From positions 8,498,216 to 8,562,215 of the forward strand of contig NC_085056.1 of assembly GCF_963662255.1 (NCBI RefSeq): DNA of 64,000 bases. Reading direction: 5' to 3'. The notes below the pieces were generated by a model, which was given only the letters and a program-made list of their open reading frames with translations, was not told the DNA's origin and made no database searches. This DNA is from Cinclus cinclus. Lineage: Eukaryota > Chordata > Aves > Passeriformes > Cinclidae. Shown piece after piece: positions 37,631-50,000 of the stretch. The position numbers and the translations under genes are program-made. Each line of letters opens with the position of its first letter. The first letter of the stretch is position 1.

Positions 37631-37637
37631 TGAGTCA
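37631..37637. promoter_or_regulatory. AP-1 motif TGAGTCA
   Basis: A perfect AP-1 consensus lies 33 bases before the NRF1 palindrome in the CBFB proximal promoter. Occupancy is not known. Confidence 0.35.
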
Positions 37638-37663
37638 CCCCTCGCCTCTTCCCGCCTCGCGGG

Positions 37664-37673
37664 GCGCATGCGC
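37664..37673. promoter_or_regulatory. NRF1 palindrome GCGCATGCGC
   Basis: This is the exact core of the NRF1 binding site, a 10-bp palindrome typical of CpG-island promoters and usually found close to the transcription start. It is 313 bases upstream of the CBFB start codon. If transcription starts further upstream, the ATG inside the motif (37668) would be an in-frame upstream start codon. Confidence 0.55.
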
Positions 37674-37695
37674 GGCGGCGGCGGCGGAGTTGTGA

Positions 37696-37887
37696 ATGGC
37701 GCGGCTGTTCGGGCCGAGTTTACGAGCCGGGAGGAAGTCGGAGGGGAGGGAGCGGGCTGGGGGCGGGAGCGGGCGGCGGCGGCGGCAGCGGCATCGAGCT
37801 CCGGCGGCGGCTGCGGCTGCTCTGCGTGCGCCGCGGGAGGAGGAGGGACGGGAGGAGGGAAGGGGGGGCGCCGCCGGCGGGGGCTAA
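37696..37887 (+). other. Upstream ORF in the CBFB leader (63 codons)
   Basis: An ATG at 37696 opens a frame of 63 codons (start MARLFGPSLRAGRKSEGRER) that closes 98 bases before the CBFB start codon, out of frame with it. The context is weak at -3 (T) but has G at +4. Its product would be a low-complexity Arg/Ala/Gly-rich peptide. If the transcript includes it, the uORF could reduce translation of CBFB. Whether the leader extends this far is not shown by the sequence. Confidence 0.35.
37760..37767 (+). promoter_or_regulatory. GC box (SP1/KLF-type)
   Basis: GGGGCGGG lies within a GGG-rich run of the CBFB CpG island. Further GGGCGG-type copies occur nearby, for example around 37925-37935. Confidence 0.4.
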
Positions 37888-37932
37888 CAAAGGGCGAGGC
37901 GAGCGCTGGGGCTGGGACAGCGCGGGGCGGGC

Positions 37933-37947
37933 GGGAGGGAGGGAGGG
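37933..37947 (+). promoter_or_regulatory. CBFB: G-quadruplex motif in the CBFB 5' leader
   Basis: Four GGG runs are separated by single A bases (GGGAGGGAGGGAGGG), the tightest form of the G-quadruplex pattern. It is on the sense strand, 39 bases upstream of the start codon, and more G-runs flank it on both sides. In an mRNA, one-base loops favour a very stable parallel quadruplex, which usually lowers cap-dependent translation. That effect is inferred from the sequence pattern. Confidence 0.75.
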
Positions 37948-37985
37948 AAGGAAGGAGGGCAGCCGGCGGCGGCGGCCCCACCACC

Positions 37986-38063
37986 ATGCCGCGGGTTGTC
38001 CCCGACCAGCGGAGCAAGTTCGAGAACGAGGAGTTCTTCAGGAAGCTGAGCCGCGAGTGCGAG
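37986..38063 (+). CDS. CBFB: CBFB coding exon 1 (residues 1-26)
   Basis: The ATG is in a good context (CCACCATGC). The exon encodes 26 residues ending in RECE and closes with the donor GAG|GTGAGG. The reading frame is also open upstream for more than 100 codons without a stop, as discussed in the findings. Length and boundary match the vertebrate gene. Confidence 0.96.
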
Positions 38064-41000
38064 GTGAGGCGGCGGTGGCGGCGGGGCTCCCCCTTCTCTC
38101 CCTGCCTCCGCCCGCCCGCCGTGGGGAAAGTTTCCGCGGGCCGCGGAGGGGCCGGGGCAGCCCCGCACCTCCCCTCGGCCGCGGCTGGAGCCGAGCTGGC
38201 GGCGCGGGGAGGCGCAGTCAGTGCGCTCCGCTGCCCCCTTATCGCCGGGATTGGCCCCTCCTGATTGCGCGCCCTGTTCCCCGCAGATTAAATACACCGG
38301 CTTCAGGGACCGGCCGCACGAGGAGAGGCAGGCCCGCTTCCAGAACGCTTGCCGCGACGGCCGCTCCGAGATCGTAAGTGGCGCCGCGCTCCCATCGGGG
38401 CCCGCCGGCACCGGGCCGGGCCGCGCTTGGCTCGTGAAATAAAAGTTTGGGGGAAGCCGTCGGGGCAGGGAACGCAGCGCGGTGCCCAAGCCCAAAGGCT
38501 CGGGGCCGGCCGTGAAGGAGAGTTTTCCTTAAGGAGCGGGACGACATCGGCTTGCCTTTCAAACGCCGAGGGAAAGGAGGTTTTGGTGAACAGGCACCGT
38601 TTTTGTCAGCCGTAGGAACAGCGCTTTTTCGCTCGAAGGTGTCGGCTCGCTCCCGAGCGGGGGAGAGTGCTTGTCTGCAGCGCCGGGGTGACAGGGAAGG
38701 AAGGCAGGAAAACCCCCGGCAGTGAGAACGGGCTGCGCTTCTTCCCTGGGCACGTGCTGCAGCTATGAGCTGCTAATTTTAATATTCAGTTTTTTGTTTT
38801 TTTTTTTTTTCGCCTTTTTGCGCCTTTTTTTTTCTTTTTTCCCTTTCCGGAAACAGTAGCTTTGAGAAATGAGTTACTTGTTCAAGGCGCTAGCTTAAAG
38901 TCCTGAGTGAGCTGTTTGATGTATTTGTGGACTAAATCAAACGCTTTTAAAATTAGGGCTTGAAACTTGCAACTTCAGCTCTGCTTTTCTCATTCATTAA
39001 GGTTAGTTGCAGACTACTGTCGCCCTCTGAAATAAGAAGTGAGATGAAGTATGGCTCAGAGTAGTCAAGAACTGACTCCTTATTTCCTGGTTTGATTTCT
39101 GCTCCAGGTTGCTTCTATAGGATTAGTGCTTTGTAGCATTGTTAAGTTTGTTAAAATGCAGAAGTAACCTCTTTTTTCAGTTAAGGTATATAATGAAAGA
39201 CAAGGTAAAATAGAAAATTAACCCCAGTTCCACCAAGTCTGGTTTATGAGCATTCTTTAATTTCACGTGGTATACATACTGCTAATCAGTTCACAATGAA
39301 ATTATTCTTATGGACAATGCAATTACTCTTATGCACTTCCAAAAGTACTTGGATGCTAGTTACTGTAACTGATCTCGTTAATTTGCGTTTGTCAGTAAAA
39401 GGATGCACACTCAAGTATATGGTTACCTTTTACTGAATAACTTTATTTTAGCTGAATCTTATCCCTGCTTGTTATCTCTTGTTTTAGAACCTGTAATTTT
39501 ATTTTATAAGAGGTCTCCTTCTTTATAAGAGTAGACAGGTTCTTAGTTTTAGTTTTCTTTTTTTTTTCAACATGCATTTTTCTTTGTGCATGTTTGCTTC
39601 CTTTAAGAAAACACCAGGGTAACAATGGGTAGGTAAGGAAGACATAGTTTGCAAGCATTGGAAGTTCCTGTACATGTGGAAGTGCATAGTATACCCAAAT
39701 CCCTCCCTATCCCCCCCCCTAAAAAAAGGGCCATGTACCTTATAACTAGCTTTCTTATGCAGCCTATGCAGTTCTTGTATAGATGGGAAATCACTGTAGT
39801 TTCACCTTTGTACTTCTGAGCCCGCTGCTGCCCTTTTTTTTTTGCCAGAACTTCATCCTTTGGAAGCAGCTAGTGATGCATGTTCTGCATATTTTCACTC
39901 TACTTAATTATAAAACAGGCTCTATATTTCTTCATCTGAAACATCTGGTTTTGTTTTGTGAACAGGGCATGAGTAGTCAGGTTTATTTAGACATGTAGTG
40001 TGTAATGACTGATGTTAAAAAGAGCTAGTAATTTTAGTTTTTTTTGGTAGTCTTGAATGTTTTTCCAGACATCAAGGATTTATTCTTTTATCTCCAAAGG
40101 GAGCCTTTGTAAATGACCTTACATATTTTGAAGCAGAAAAAAAAAAAACCCTGGAGAACAGCTCAGGGATTTAATGTAGAACCGGCAGTAGGTTGTTGGT
40201 TACGTGTGTCAAATAGCTCTTGGTTGAATAAAGGAAATAATTATCAATATTACTGAGAAGTAACTGTGAAGTGTATTAAATAAGATTTCACATTTACTGG
40301 TAATGCTTTGATAGCTTAAATAACCTCATGTGTTTGATTTTCTTTGGAAGGTATTGTATTTACATTGTCTGTGTGGGTCAGGTCGCCCTTGTACTAACTG
40401 ATAAGCTTTTCACAAAATTTGTGACGTAAATGTCTGATGGCTTTTCAGACTGGGCTTTGAAAGGCTCTGCAGACAAAACTATAGTTTTCTTACTTTCAAG
40501 TTTAAAACTGAACTAGTGGTGTGATTTTTTTTTTTTTCTTTTTTAATCATCATTATTTTTTGTTTGTTTGTTATTTGATGGAAATTAATGGCTTCCATGT
40601 AGTCTTATGTGGTTATTAGTAGGACTGTTCTCAAGATTGTCAGTATTGACCTATGATTTGATTTGAGAAGCATATGGGTAGTTTAACTGGATGGTTTTGT
40701 CTCTTCAAGGGGAGGGAACAGGCTTCAAAAATCCAGAGAACAAATATCTACATAGCTTTTTATGGTTTAAATAATGCCTGCCTGACTCTATGAGGATGCA
40801 GAATTTGTGAACTTTATCTTCTTTTCTCTGACCTTTTCCCCCTGTTTTTCATGGCCCTCTAGCACACACTGGGGGTAGAAGCAGGAAGGCATGGGCACTT
40901 CACTGTCTTGCTGGGTTTTCCAGAAAGTAATCCTTTTGACCCAGTACCAGAACTGGACTGGTCTATAGGGCTTCAGTGGTCAGCTTGTTTACTCTCAAAA

Positions 41001-44000
41001 GATCTCACTCCTCGATATTTTAAATGTATAAATTAAGGAGTATCAAACACGTGTTTACTGGAAATGCCAGAGGTAGGAAAACAGTTCTTGAGCGGCATAA
41101 GTGGTGAAGACTCAGAGTAACAAATATTTGGAGATGGGTGTAGTTTTCTTCTTCATACTAGGATAGCATCACTTAGAAAAGTAAAGGGATAATAGAAGGT
41201 AGTGAGCCTGATAGTGTGCAGCTCTGACAGATTTGATGCCTCCTATTTGTGGCAAATGTTTTCTTGATGAAACTTCTGTTATGATTGAAATGTTTGTCTT
41301 TGGAAACAAATATTAATGCACCAATACAGTACTATTCTGGCATTTTTAGGACTGATTTGTTAATTTTAATGACATTGAGAATGTGCTTATAGGAGTCAAA
41401 ATAAGCAAACAAAACAACAAAAAAAATTAAAAATCTTTTTAAGAATAGCCTGGAACCAAAACTGCTTGCAGAGCATTAGTCTCCCTTGGTGGAGGGGGAA
41501 GAGCCAAGCCAAAGCACTTCTACTTTCAAAATGGGAGGTAGGAGGTATTAATCCTGTGACAATGTTCCAGCCCATGACTAGAACTGTCTTAAATAACATG
41601 TAGCTATAGTGTCATAGGTAGCTGTACAGTTATACCATGAAGTGGCTGAATTCTGGGTTGCTTGAAAGAAATCTGTTTGTCAGGAAATTCCAGCTGTTGA
41701 AATAGTAGTTGTATAGCTTTTAAGAAAAAAACCTATGTTCTAGATTAATAACCATTTAAATCTAAGTGATCATGGTAATAAATACAGCCATTTGATTGCA
41801 ACAAATTATGTTTAACAGTGGGATTTTGAGAAGAGTGATATGCTCTGAGTCTGTGTGAGTATTCACATACTTACAGGGTAACAAGGTCACTTGTACCACA
41901 GATGAGTATAAATACTGTGAATCTGACTTCTGCTTGCAAAAAATAATTTTTTATTTCACGTCTTGGAATTGCTGTAGTCATCATGGCTTGGAGTTAAGAT
42001 ATGCTAACAAATACAGGGAGTTTATAAAGAAAACTGAATCCGATTTTCATTTGAAGTTGTAGAAAATGGTTTGCTTGAAAGCAATGCATGGTTTTTCTAA
42101 TGGGTTTAAGCCAGTCCTTTTAATGATTTTATAAAGGACTGCAACTGAGAGGAATTCCTACAGTTGCCTTTTCTTACTGACACAGCATGTGCTGATCTGG
42201 GTATCGCTGGTGTCAGTGTGGCATGAGGACTTTGAAAGCTTTGAGAAGCTTGATTGAACTCTGTATTGATGCTGCATGTCAATAGATGATAAAATAGGAA
42301 TATCTGTGCTTCAGTTAAATGCCTATCTAGGTATAAGTAGATTGTGAAAGGGAACAAATCCTTTTCTTTTGAAAAAAGTTGTCCTTAGCAATGAGTCTAA
42401 GGAGTTAATTTTCCTTCAGCAGTCCTTTTAGAGATATGCAACCTCTTTGAAAAAGCATGGGCAGTTTTTAATGTTGCAGGTACTAAGTTGGTGCAGGGTA
42501 TCCAGACAGAACTGAAAGGACAGATTCTAATGTCAGCAAAACTGATTTGAAAGAAGTATTGATTCCATGTTGTATTTTATATCCAAAGCAGCCAATGGCA
42601 AATGTTGTCAAAATGGAATCAGATGTTTGTAACTTAATACTTAAGAAAAATGATGAGTGCATGTTTTTGACTTTAAGTATTCTCTATGCTGCCTGGCTTA
42701 AGACATAAACTGATGTAAAAATAAATGACTGCCTGCATAATTTATGTAATGTCTTGCTCCCTGATCCTGTTTGTATTGATTTTTCTAAAAGGCTTTTGTG
42801 GCCACAGGAACCAATCTGTCTCTGCAGTTTTTTCCGGCCAGCTGGCAGGGGGAGCAGCGACAGACACCGACCCGGGAATATGTCGACTTTGAAAGAGAAG
42901 GAGGCAAGGTAAGGAGGGAATTGTTGAAACTGAAAGAAATTTTTTTGTTGTGCTTATATGGTCTTACTGGTATGGACTGCATGTAAGATGTGATATTTCT
43001 AATACTTCACATCTACATGCAGGTAAGGTAGTGGTGATGTGAGTACAAGTGAAAGCTGACAAGAAAAAATATTGCTTTATTTTAAAGCAAGCTAATGTTT
43101 AGGCAATTGGAAGAATTGGGAAACGTGTGGGCAGTACTGGTGGCTTTGTACTATTTTGAAGAACAGAACTACTTCTACTGTCATGCTATGATAAAATTTT
43201 GGGGAGCAGTCTAAGCTTGGTGTTGTGTAGGTGCTTCTAAAGTGGTTCAGAAATTAGACTTTGGCCAACGAATTGTGGTAGACTAATGAAAATTTGCACT
43301 TTCAACAGGTTATTTCATGCTGTCTTTGGCTGCCAGTTGGTACAGCAGGCAGTCAGTGTGCTCTAAGTGGAATGAAGCTTTTTCTGTTTCACCATCAGCT
43401 ATAATACAGAAGCAGCATCGCTTTCAGAATTGATTTCTGATTCTCTTTTTTCTGAGGTGGTTGTCCCATAGACTGATATTGAAAGCTCAAATTCCCTAGT
43501 GACAGTGATGGTTGCTGTGAAGCTGTATGAGATTTAAAGTCAGAAACCTTGCTTAGTCTCTTCAGAATAAAGTTACTGAAATCACCCACAGCTGGTTTTG
43601 TTTTGCAGGAAAAACATATCTTTAAAATATAGGTGCTGTCTCTTATCTGTGCTCCTGTAGGTGCTTTGGGACTGATCCAAAGATCACTGAATTCAATAGG
43701 AGATTTTTCTTCAGAACTCAGTGGGTTTAGACCAGCACTTAAACCCTCATAGTTTTTCTGTTTCAGGCTAAGTTTGTGTATTGTTTTTTTTATTTTTAAA
43801 AACTTTAAATGGACTACAAAATCCTTCCTTTTGCCTAATTTTTTTTTCTTTACCCTTGTAACAAGAATCAGCTAATGCTACCAAACCTGCCAGGCTGGAG
43901 GAAATACTTGAAGCATATTCAGGTTTAATGGCATATTGGGTCTTTTAAATGCTGCTAGGTGGAAGATAAATATTTCCTATAGTGGGAAAACTTGATTGGA

Positions 44001-47000
44001 AGAAAAAAAATTCCTGAGGGCAGTTATGGTATGTGGAATTCAAGTTAATGAGGTTTTTTGGAAAAAATTGTTTTCCATTTAGTCCTGTGAGGCTTGCAGA
44101 AGTTTGACAAATTGGGGGAGAAGTGAAGTTGGCTGTCTGGGTACTGACTGCTTTGCTAAGGAAACTGAATTGAATCTGGCTCTTACTGAAAAATATTGAT
44201 TCTGGCTCACAATTGAATGAGGAATTTTTCTTGTAATGTGTAAGAAGACTGAAGTCTCTCTTCTTGCCAGTTCAAAACTAATTTTATTTACTCCTATGAT
44301 TTTTTTTAACTTTGTTTTCTCTGAATGAATTCTTAAAGTACTGAACTGCTTCATCCATTTTCTTGTGTTGTCTTAATCATGTAAGAGCATGGTAGGTATG
44401 CTGTATATTAAAATAGAACATGAGCCTCATTAATGAATGCCACTCCTTCTTTTATGTGTGTTTACAGTAAATTCTAGACTGCTTCACTGAAATGTTTAGA
44501 AGAATTCATCTGAATGAGGCTAGAGGTGGACAAACAGATAAATGGGAATAATGCTGTGCTCTGGTATGAACAAATCACAAATTCAGTGTTGTAATCAGCC
44601 CTTACTTGTGTAAATCACACATGAATGCAGGCTTGCTCTGCACAGAATAAAACTTCTCTAAAAGTAAGCCACTCCCATGATTGGAACAGAGGAATGAGCA
44701 GAGTGGGAGAGTGTTTTATGTTATCATCAGAAACAGTTAAGAGTTTCATATGAATTGTCTGAGATTTTGTTCTCCCTAGATTTTTGTCATTTGGTTTAAT
44801 TAAGAATTTCTTTCACAGGCTTCAGCAGTCTCTTAAAACCATGTGATTTTTGTAGCTCTTTGCAACATTGTTTTATGAGCTTTGATTCTTGAGGCAGTGC
44901 ATAATGTGTGTTTGTTCATCACTGGATTTATGCCAGCAAGGCATGTTTTTAATTATCTGAATAAAAAAAGACTATGGGGGAAGCTGTCAGTTAATAATTA
45001 TCTTAGGCATTAGTTTGAGATTTAGAACGTAGATAAACTTACCAACATTAGAATATTTTTATTCTGGAATTCTGCTTTGGTGTTTGGCTAAACAATGGTG
45101 GCCCAAAATAGTTTATCCAGATTTGAAGTATGTCACTATTGTGCTAAAGAAGTTTTGTACACAGATTGACAAAGCTACCAATGTGGCATCTGCTGGAATT
45201 GCTGCTTAAATGTTTGAATTCTAGAAAGAGCAATGCTCTTGTAAAAGTTGGGATTCTGCAAATGCATACTTCATAGGCTTGAGGTTTTTCAATCTGGTAT
45301 TTCTTAACTGAGGGGATTTTTTTTTTATATGCTTAATTTGCCTTTTAATTTGATGCATCTGATGTTCACAATGGGTGGGTAGGCCTCTGGTGGATACCCT
45401 GTCTTCATTAATCCAAGAATTGGATGGCTCAGTGTACACTTAATGTTTCTACTCATTTTGAACTCAAGTTTAACATTTTTTTGAGATAGCTTTAACATTG
45501 TATGCTGTCTTTGACCTGCAGCAAATTTAATTGTGTATTTGAGCAATTTTTCAGGTTTGTCATATCAGAACAAAAAGCAGCACTAAAAATAGGTCCCTAG
45601 ATCGTAGAAATGATAGAACATAGTATTTCATTGTGATTGTGGGTCTGTGTGGGGTGTATCAGATGCAGCGTGTGTGCTGTTTCTGGGGAGCTGAACCATA
45701 CCAAGGCTCTCTGATCCTCTGTGTTGTCAGCTAATTTCCAGGGGTTTTCAAATTTTGTTTTTTTGGTAAAGAGTAAATGAATAGATCCTAAGAAATTGAA
45801 AGACAGACAGTGTGGTAGTCTAATGTATCGCCTCAAATATTGGATAATTAAACCTTGCAATTGAATGGAGAACTTTATTTTCACCTTGGTTTTCTGGTAT
45901 CATTAATGACTTAGACTGGTTTTATTGTGATTAATGAAGTTCTGTAATTTTTATTTCAGTTTTGTACTGATGACATACGAACTTATAGCTGAGCTGTGTG
46001 TGGACTTCAGTGCTTCCTAAGATCTATTCTTTTTCAAAGTCCCTTTGTTTCATTAAGAACTGTGTGGTCAACTTTCTTTGTGTGATTCATTTTGTATACA
46101 TCTTAGAGTAAGATAATGTCCCCAGTTTTCATTTCTTATTCAAGATGTTTCTTTAGCTTCATTCTTTCTTACTTGAAAGAGCATTAGTTCTCAGATACTC
46201 TTTTTTACTGTTTAAATACCAATCACTGATGAAGTCTGTGAAGTTGTTTTACTTCCCCTCCCCTTTATAATGCAATTCTCCATCTCTTTCTTATGCAGCT
46301 TTACTTCCTGTCTGTTCTTTGGTGGCAGCTGCTCATAAACCAGAGTCTTCCACACGGGTTTAGTTTGCTCTAATACACTCTGAACTTTGCAGCTTTGGAG
46401 GAAAGCACATCAGACACGATTTAAATTGATTCAGAGTGCCTGCTGTGCCACATGTGATGTAGCTAGGATTTCTACTCATTAACCATTAACATTGTTCTAG
46501 CCGTAACTAAAGATTTTCAGTTTTCTTACTAAAGATGCTGAGTTTCTACTTGCACAGTTTTTTGTCATAACTAGATTTTATTTTGCTCCAAGTTAGTGTT
46601 AATGGCTTGGATGACTATTAAAAAAACCCCAAATCTTTCTTATGCTGCAAGTGTTACAGCAGAAACAGAAGTGTAATGAGAAGTAGTTTTTATTAAAATA
46701 CAACACCTATTCAAATGGCAGCCAATAGAACCAGCTTTCCACTTTTCCTGAGCAGCCTTAATTGTTATCCTCCTACTTGTGCCCTTTGGGGTCATGATGA
46801 CCCCAAAACCTTGTGGTAGCTGGGAGAGAGTCCTCTGTGAGGGACAGCAGGTGGTCAGTGAAGGGACATCAGCTGCTGGACTGTCTGTGGGCTCAGAGCC
46901 TTTGAGGTACTTCTGCCTGCTCCAGCCAAGGGAAGTGGTGTTGTCCTGATGAAACTCAAGTCACTGTTGCTTTTGATCTTTCTCAGACTTTTCTGTGAGC

Positions 47001-50000
47001 TTTAAACAAGGAGGTCAGTGTGTGGTTATTCTTGCAGCAGACAAATGGGTTTGGTGGTGTATCCAGTTTGTACTGAGCCTGGTTAAGCAGCTTGATTTTA
47101 TTTATTTATTTATTTTTTTAATTCCTTGGAGTTACTTGATGGGAATCCTGTGAAGGCTTGGTGAATGAGAAGAATCCACTTTTATTGATGATCCCCTTGA
47201 TCAGCTTTCATCCAGGATCATCTGTGTGGTTTGAGTAAAAGATTTGATTTCTATGGATGCTTGTGTTTCTAGAATTTATTATTGTGTTTGTGCTTAAGAG
47301 TCCTTTAGCTGGCAGAGACTTGTCAGTTTCTTTTTCTTTCTATTAATTTTTCTTTTCCCCAGCAACATCCTTTGTTTATGCTCCTAAACCCATTTTTGCT
47401 TCAGAGGAGAGTGAAACTTTCTCTTTTTTTGCCTAGATACTTGAAAGTGTTCATTACAACCTGTTGTTGCATGGATTTCAGCTGTTTAATCCAACTCCCT
47501 TTGAAGTCGTAGTGTACCTATGCTTGTTCACTTCACCTCACAATTAGGAGATGCTTCTACGTGCATACAGCTTATACACTGTGAACAGTTAGGAACTTAG
47601 ATTTTGGGAAGGGAAATCTTTAGAGGACTTAGACTGGAACTTAGATTTTGGGAAGGGAAATCTTTAGAGGACTTAGACTGGACACATTGTGCTGGCAGGC
47701 AGCCACTGGCTGCGTTTGGACAGTTGTTCCTGCCGAGTGATTTATCGTCGGGTGCCCTCTGCCACTGGAGTGTGAGTCACCGCAGGCACCTCTCATGTGA
47801 TGAGGATCCACAGTCTTTCCCCTGGGATCCTTTCACCCCTTGTCTTCCAAATATTTTTGGGACTGCCTACAGCCTCGTCCCTGTCTTACGGTGCAGGCAG
47901 TGACGATGCCATTTTGAAACAAGGCTTGGGAAGAGTGCTTGCAGCACGGCTGTGGAAATACTTAAGGTCTGCTGTCTGTAAACCTGCTCCTACTTAGCTT
48001 TTATTATGTATTCTAAAAGCAGTTACTCAGTCATACTGCCTTGAACTCTTTCCAGTGGCTTAAATGTGCTCTTTAGAGTTGTATGGACAAGATTTCAAAT
48101 ATACCCATGTCATCATCCTAAAGTTTCCCAGAAGAGGAACAAAATTGGAGGTAGTGAGCTAAATTTTGCATTTGGGAAGCAGCTATATATAAGGACAGAT
48201 GAGTGCTGTGTGGATTAAAGAAATACTCGAGATCTCTGTAGCTGGAAGAAATCCAGACATTTGGATTATTGAATTCTCTTGTTTGCATATCAGTCTCTAC
48301 TTACTAAGCAAAGTTGCTAATATTATGCTTTCCTCCTCTTCTTCATAAATGAAGAGAAATTCATAATGAATGAGAAAAGTAAGAGAGTCATTGTTGAGAA
48401 TGTCTGCTTCTTTCTGAAAATCACTTAATAATTCATATTAAAAATAAGAAAAATTCAGTAAGATGATGAAACATTTGCTTCAAGAAACTGTCATTTTTTT
48501 CTGAAAGTTACTGAAATAGTTATTGAAGCTTTATTGTCCAAAGTACAAGTAATGAAATGAGCTCATTAGCTTGCGTAATTGCAAATTTGATGTTGCTCTG
48601 TAAAGAATATTTCCAGTCACTGCTAAGGATGTTCTCTGCAGAGGCTGATAGTTGTCTACAGAATAATTATGATACTATGACATTATATTGAATGGTGAAA
48701 ACTGAACCGTTGTTATAGTATACAAAAGACAAAAAACTACTGACGTTAAGTCTTGATGCAGTACTACTTTTTGAGCAACTGTTTGAACAGTTTTTCCAGA
48801 GTTGTATTCTGCTTTAGGAGAAGGGTGAGGCTGTTGGAGTGAGTGCTCAAGAAGGCAATGAAAGCCAAAGGGTAGAAGAAGCAGCTTTTCTTGCCCCTCT
48901 CTTGCTTGGGTCAATTCCTGGAGTTTTTTATTAGTTGCTTGCTCATATTGCAAAATCAGGTAACTTCTTTTTTGTATAGTTGAGTATGTTTGCATTCTAT
49001 GTTTTGAATTTTCAGTCCAAAAGTAGAGGGGTTAGCAGGCTGTTTATTTGCACCCAGGTAGTGTGGTGTGCAAGTGATGTGTTTTAGATAAACCTGTCTT
49101 TGTAATCCTCTGTTGCAGTTGCTAGTTGTAACTGCTTTTTGCTATGTGATTTTCTGAAAGCTTGGAAAGAACAAATTTCACAACCAATTTTGAAATTTGT
49201 CTGGAAAATATTCTGTCAACGTGGCAGAAAACTGTGTGTCTGTTAGTTACTGGGTTTGTGAGCAGAAGCATGCATGTGTACTCAGAGCAGCAAAACCAGC
49301 AGCAATCTCCTGGCAATATTTTGCTGCAAAAACATTATTCTTTTTAATTGTTGCAAGAAAAAATGGGTCTTCGTAAAATGCATGCCTCTCCATTTAAAGG
49401 GAGTGTAGGTTTAAAATCCAACAATCCTTCTCATGTAGAATCTAGTGTAAAGATAGGCTGCTAAAAAGCCCTGTAAATTTTCACAGGGGAAAACCCCAGC
49501 ATATATTGCCTTTCAGATTTTTTCTTGTTATGTTCCTTGCATTTTTGTTGATTTTCAATACCAGCTCTGTGGTTGGTTTTGTCTTTTGAAGGCAAATGGA
49601 TGGAGCCTGAGCATGAGATGCATTTCTTTGGGAAGCATTAGTCCCTTCTGCAGTGATAATGTGAAAACTAGAAGCTGTCTACTTTGTGCTTTGTATTGGA
49701 GTTTTTTTGGTGGTTTTGGTCAAGTCTGGTTCATGTTTTCTGCTTAGTCAAGAAATTGCAGTATTTTGGAATGAACTGTATCTGGAGACTTGGTTATTAG
49801 ATGAGTATAATTTCTGTGCAGTAGCATTTTACTGTTTTCCTGTGTGAGCTTCTAAGCATAAATACAGTGATCTTAATCCAGGAATAAAATGTTCCACCAA
49901 TTTTAATCACATTTATTCTGACATCCTTACTGCTTCATATCTGTTCTTAGTTATAAAATTGTATTTTAGTTAAGTGAAATAGCAACCTGCATAATTTAAT

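Larger units (their letters stand above)
37110..38760. promoter_or_regulatory. CBFB: CpG-island promoter of CBFB
   Basis: GC content and CpG frequency rise abruptly near 37.1 kb and fall after about 38.75 kb. The island covers the proximal promoter, the 5' leader, exons 1 and 2 and the start of intron 2. No TATA box is visible; GC boxes, an NRF1 palindrome and an AP-1 motif are. This is the usual design of a broadly expressed housekeeping-type promoter. The transcription start cannot be fixed from sequence but must lie upstream of 37986. No divergent coding gene is recognisable on the minus strand; the long minus frame at 37322-38017 is a shadow of GC-rich sequence. Confidence 0.9.

Noticed and set aside
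37322..38017. 231-codon minus-strand frame across the CBFB promoter and exon 1
   Set aside because: It is the antisense shadow of the CpG island and exon 1, and its translation is low-complexity Pro/Ala/Arg. No divergent gene is indicated.
47604..47903. 99-codon + strand frame over the tandem duplication
   Set aside because: The first part is produced by the duplicated unit and the rest has no domain. It sits inside intron 3 without supporting splice sites.
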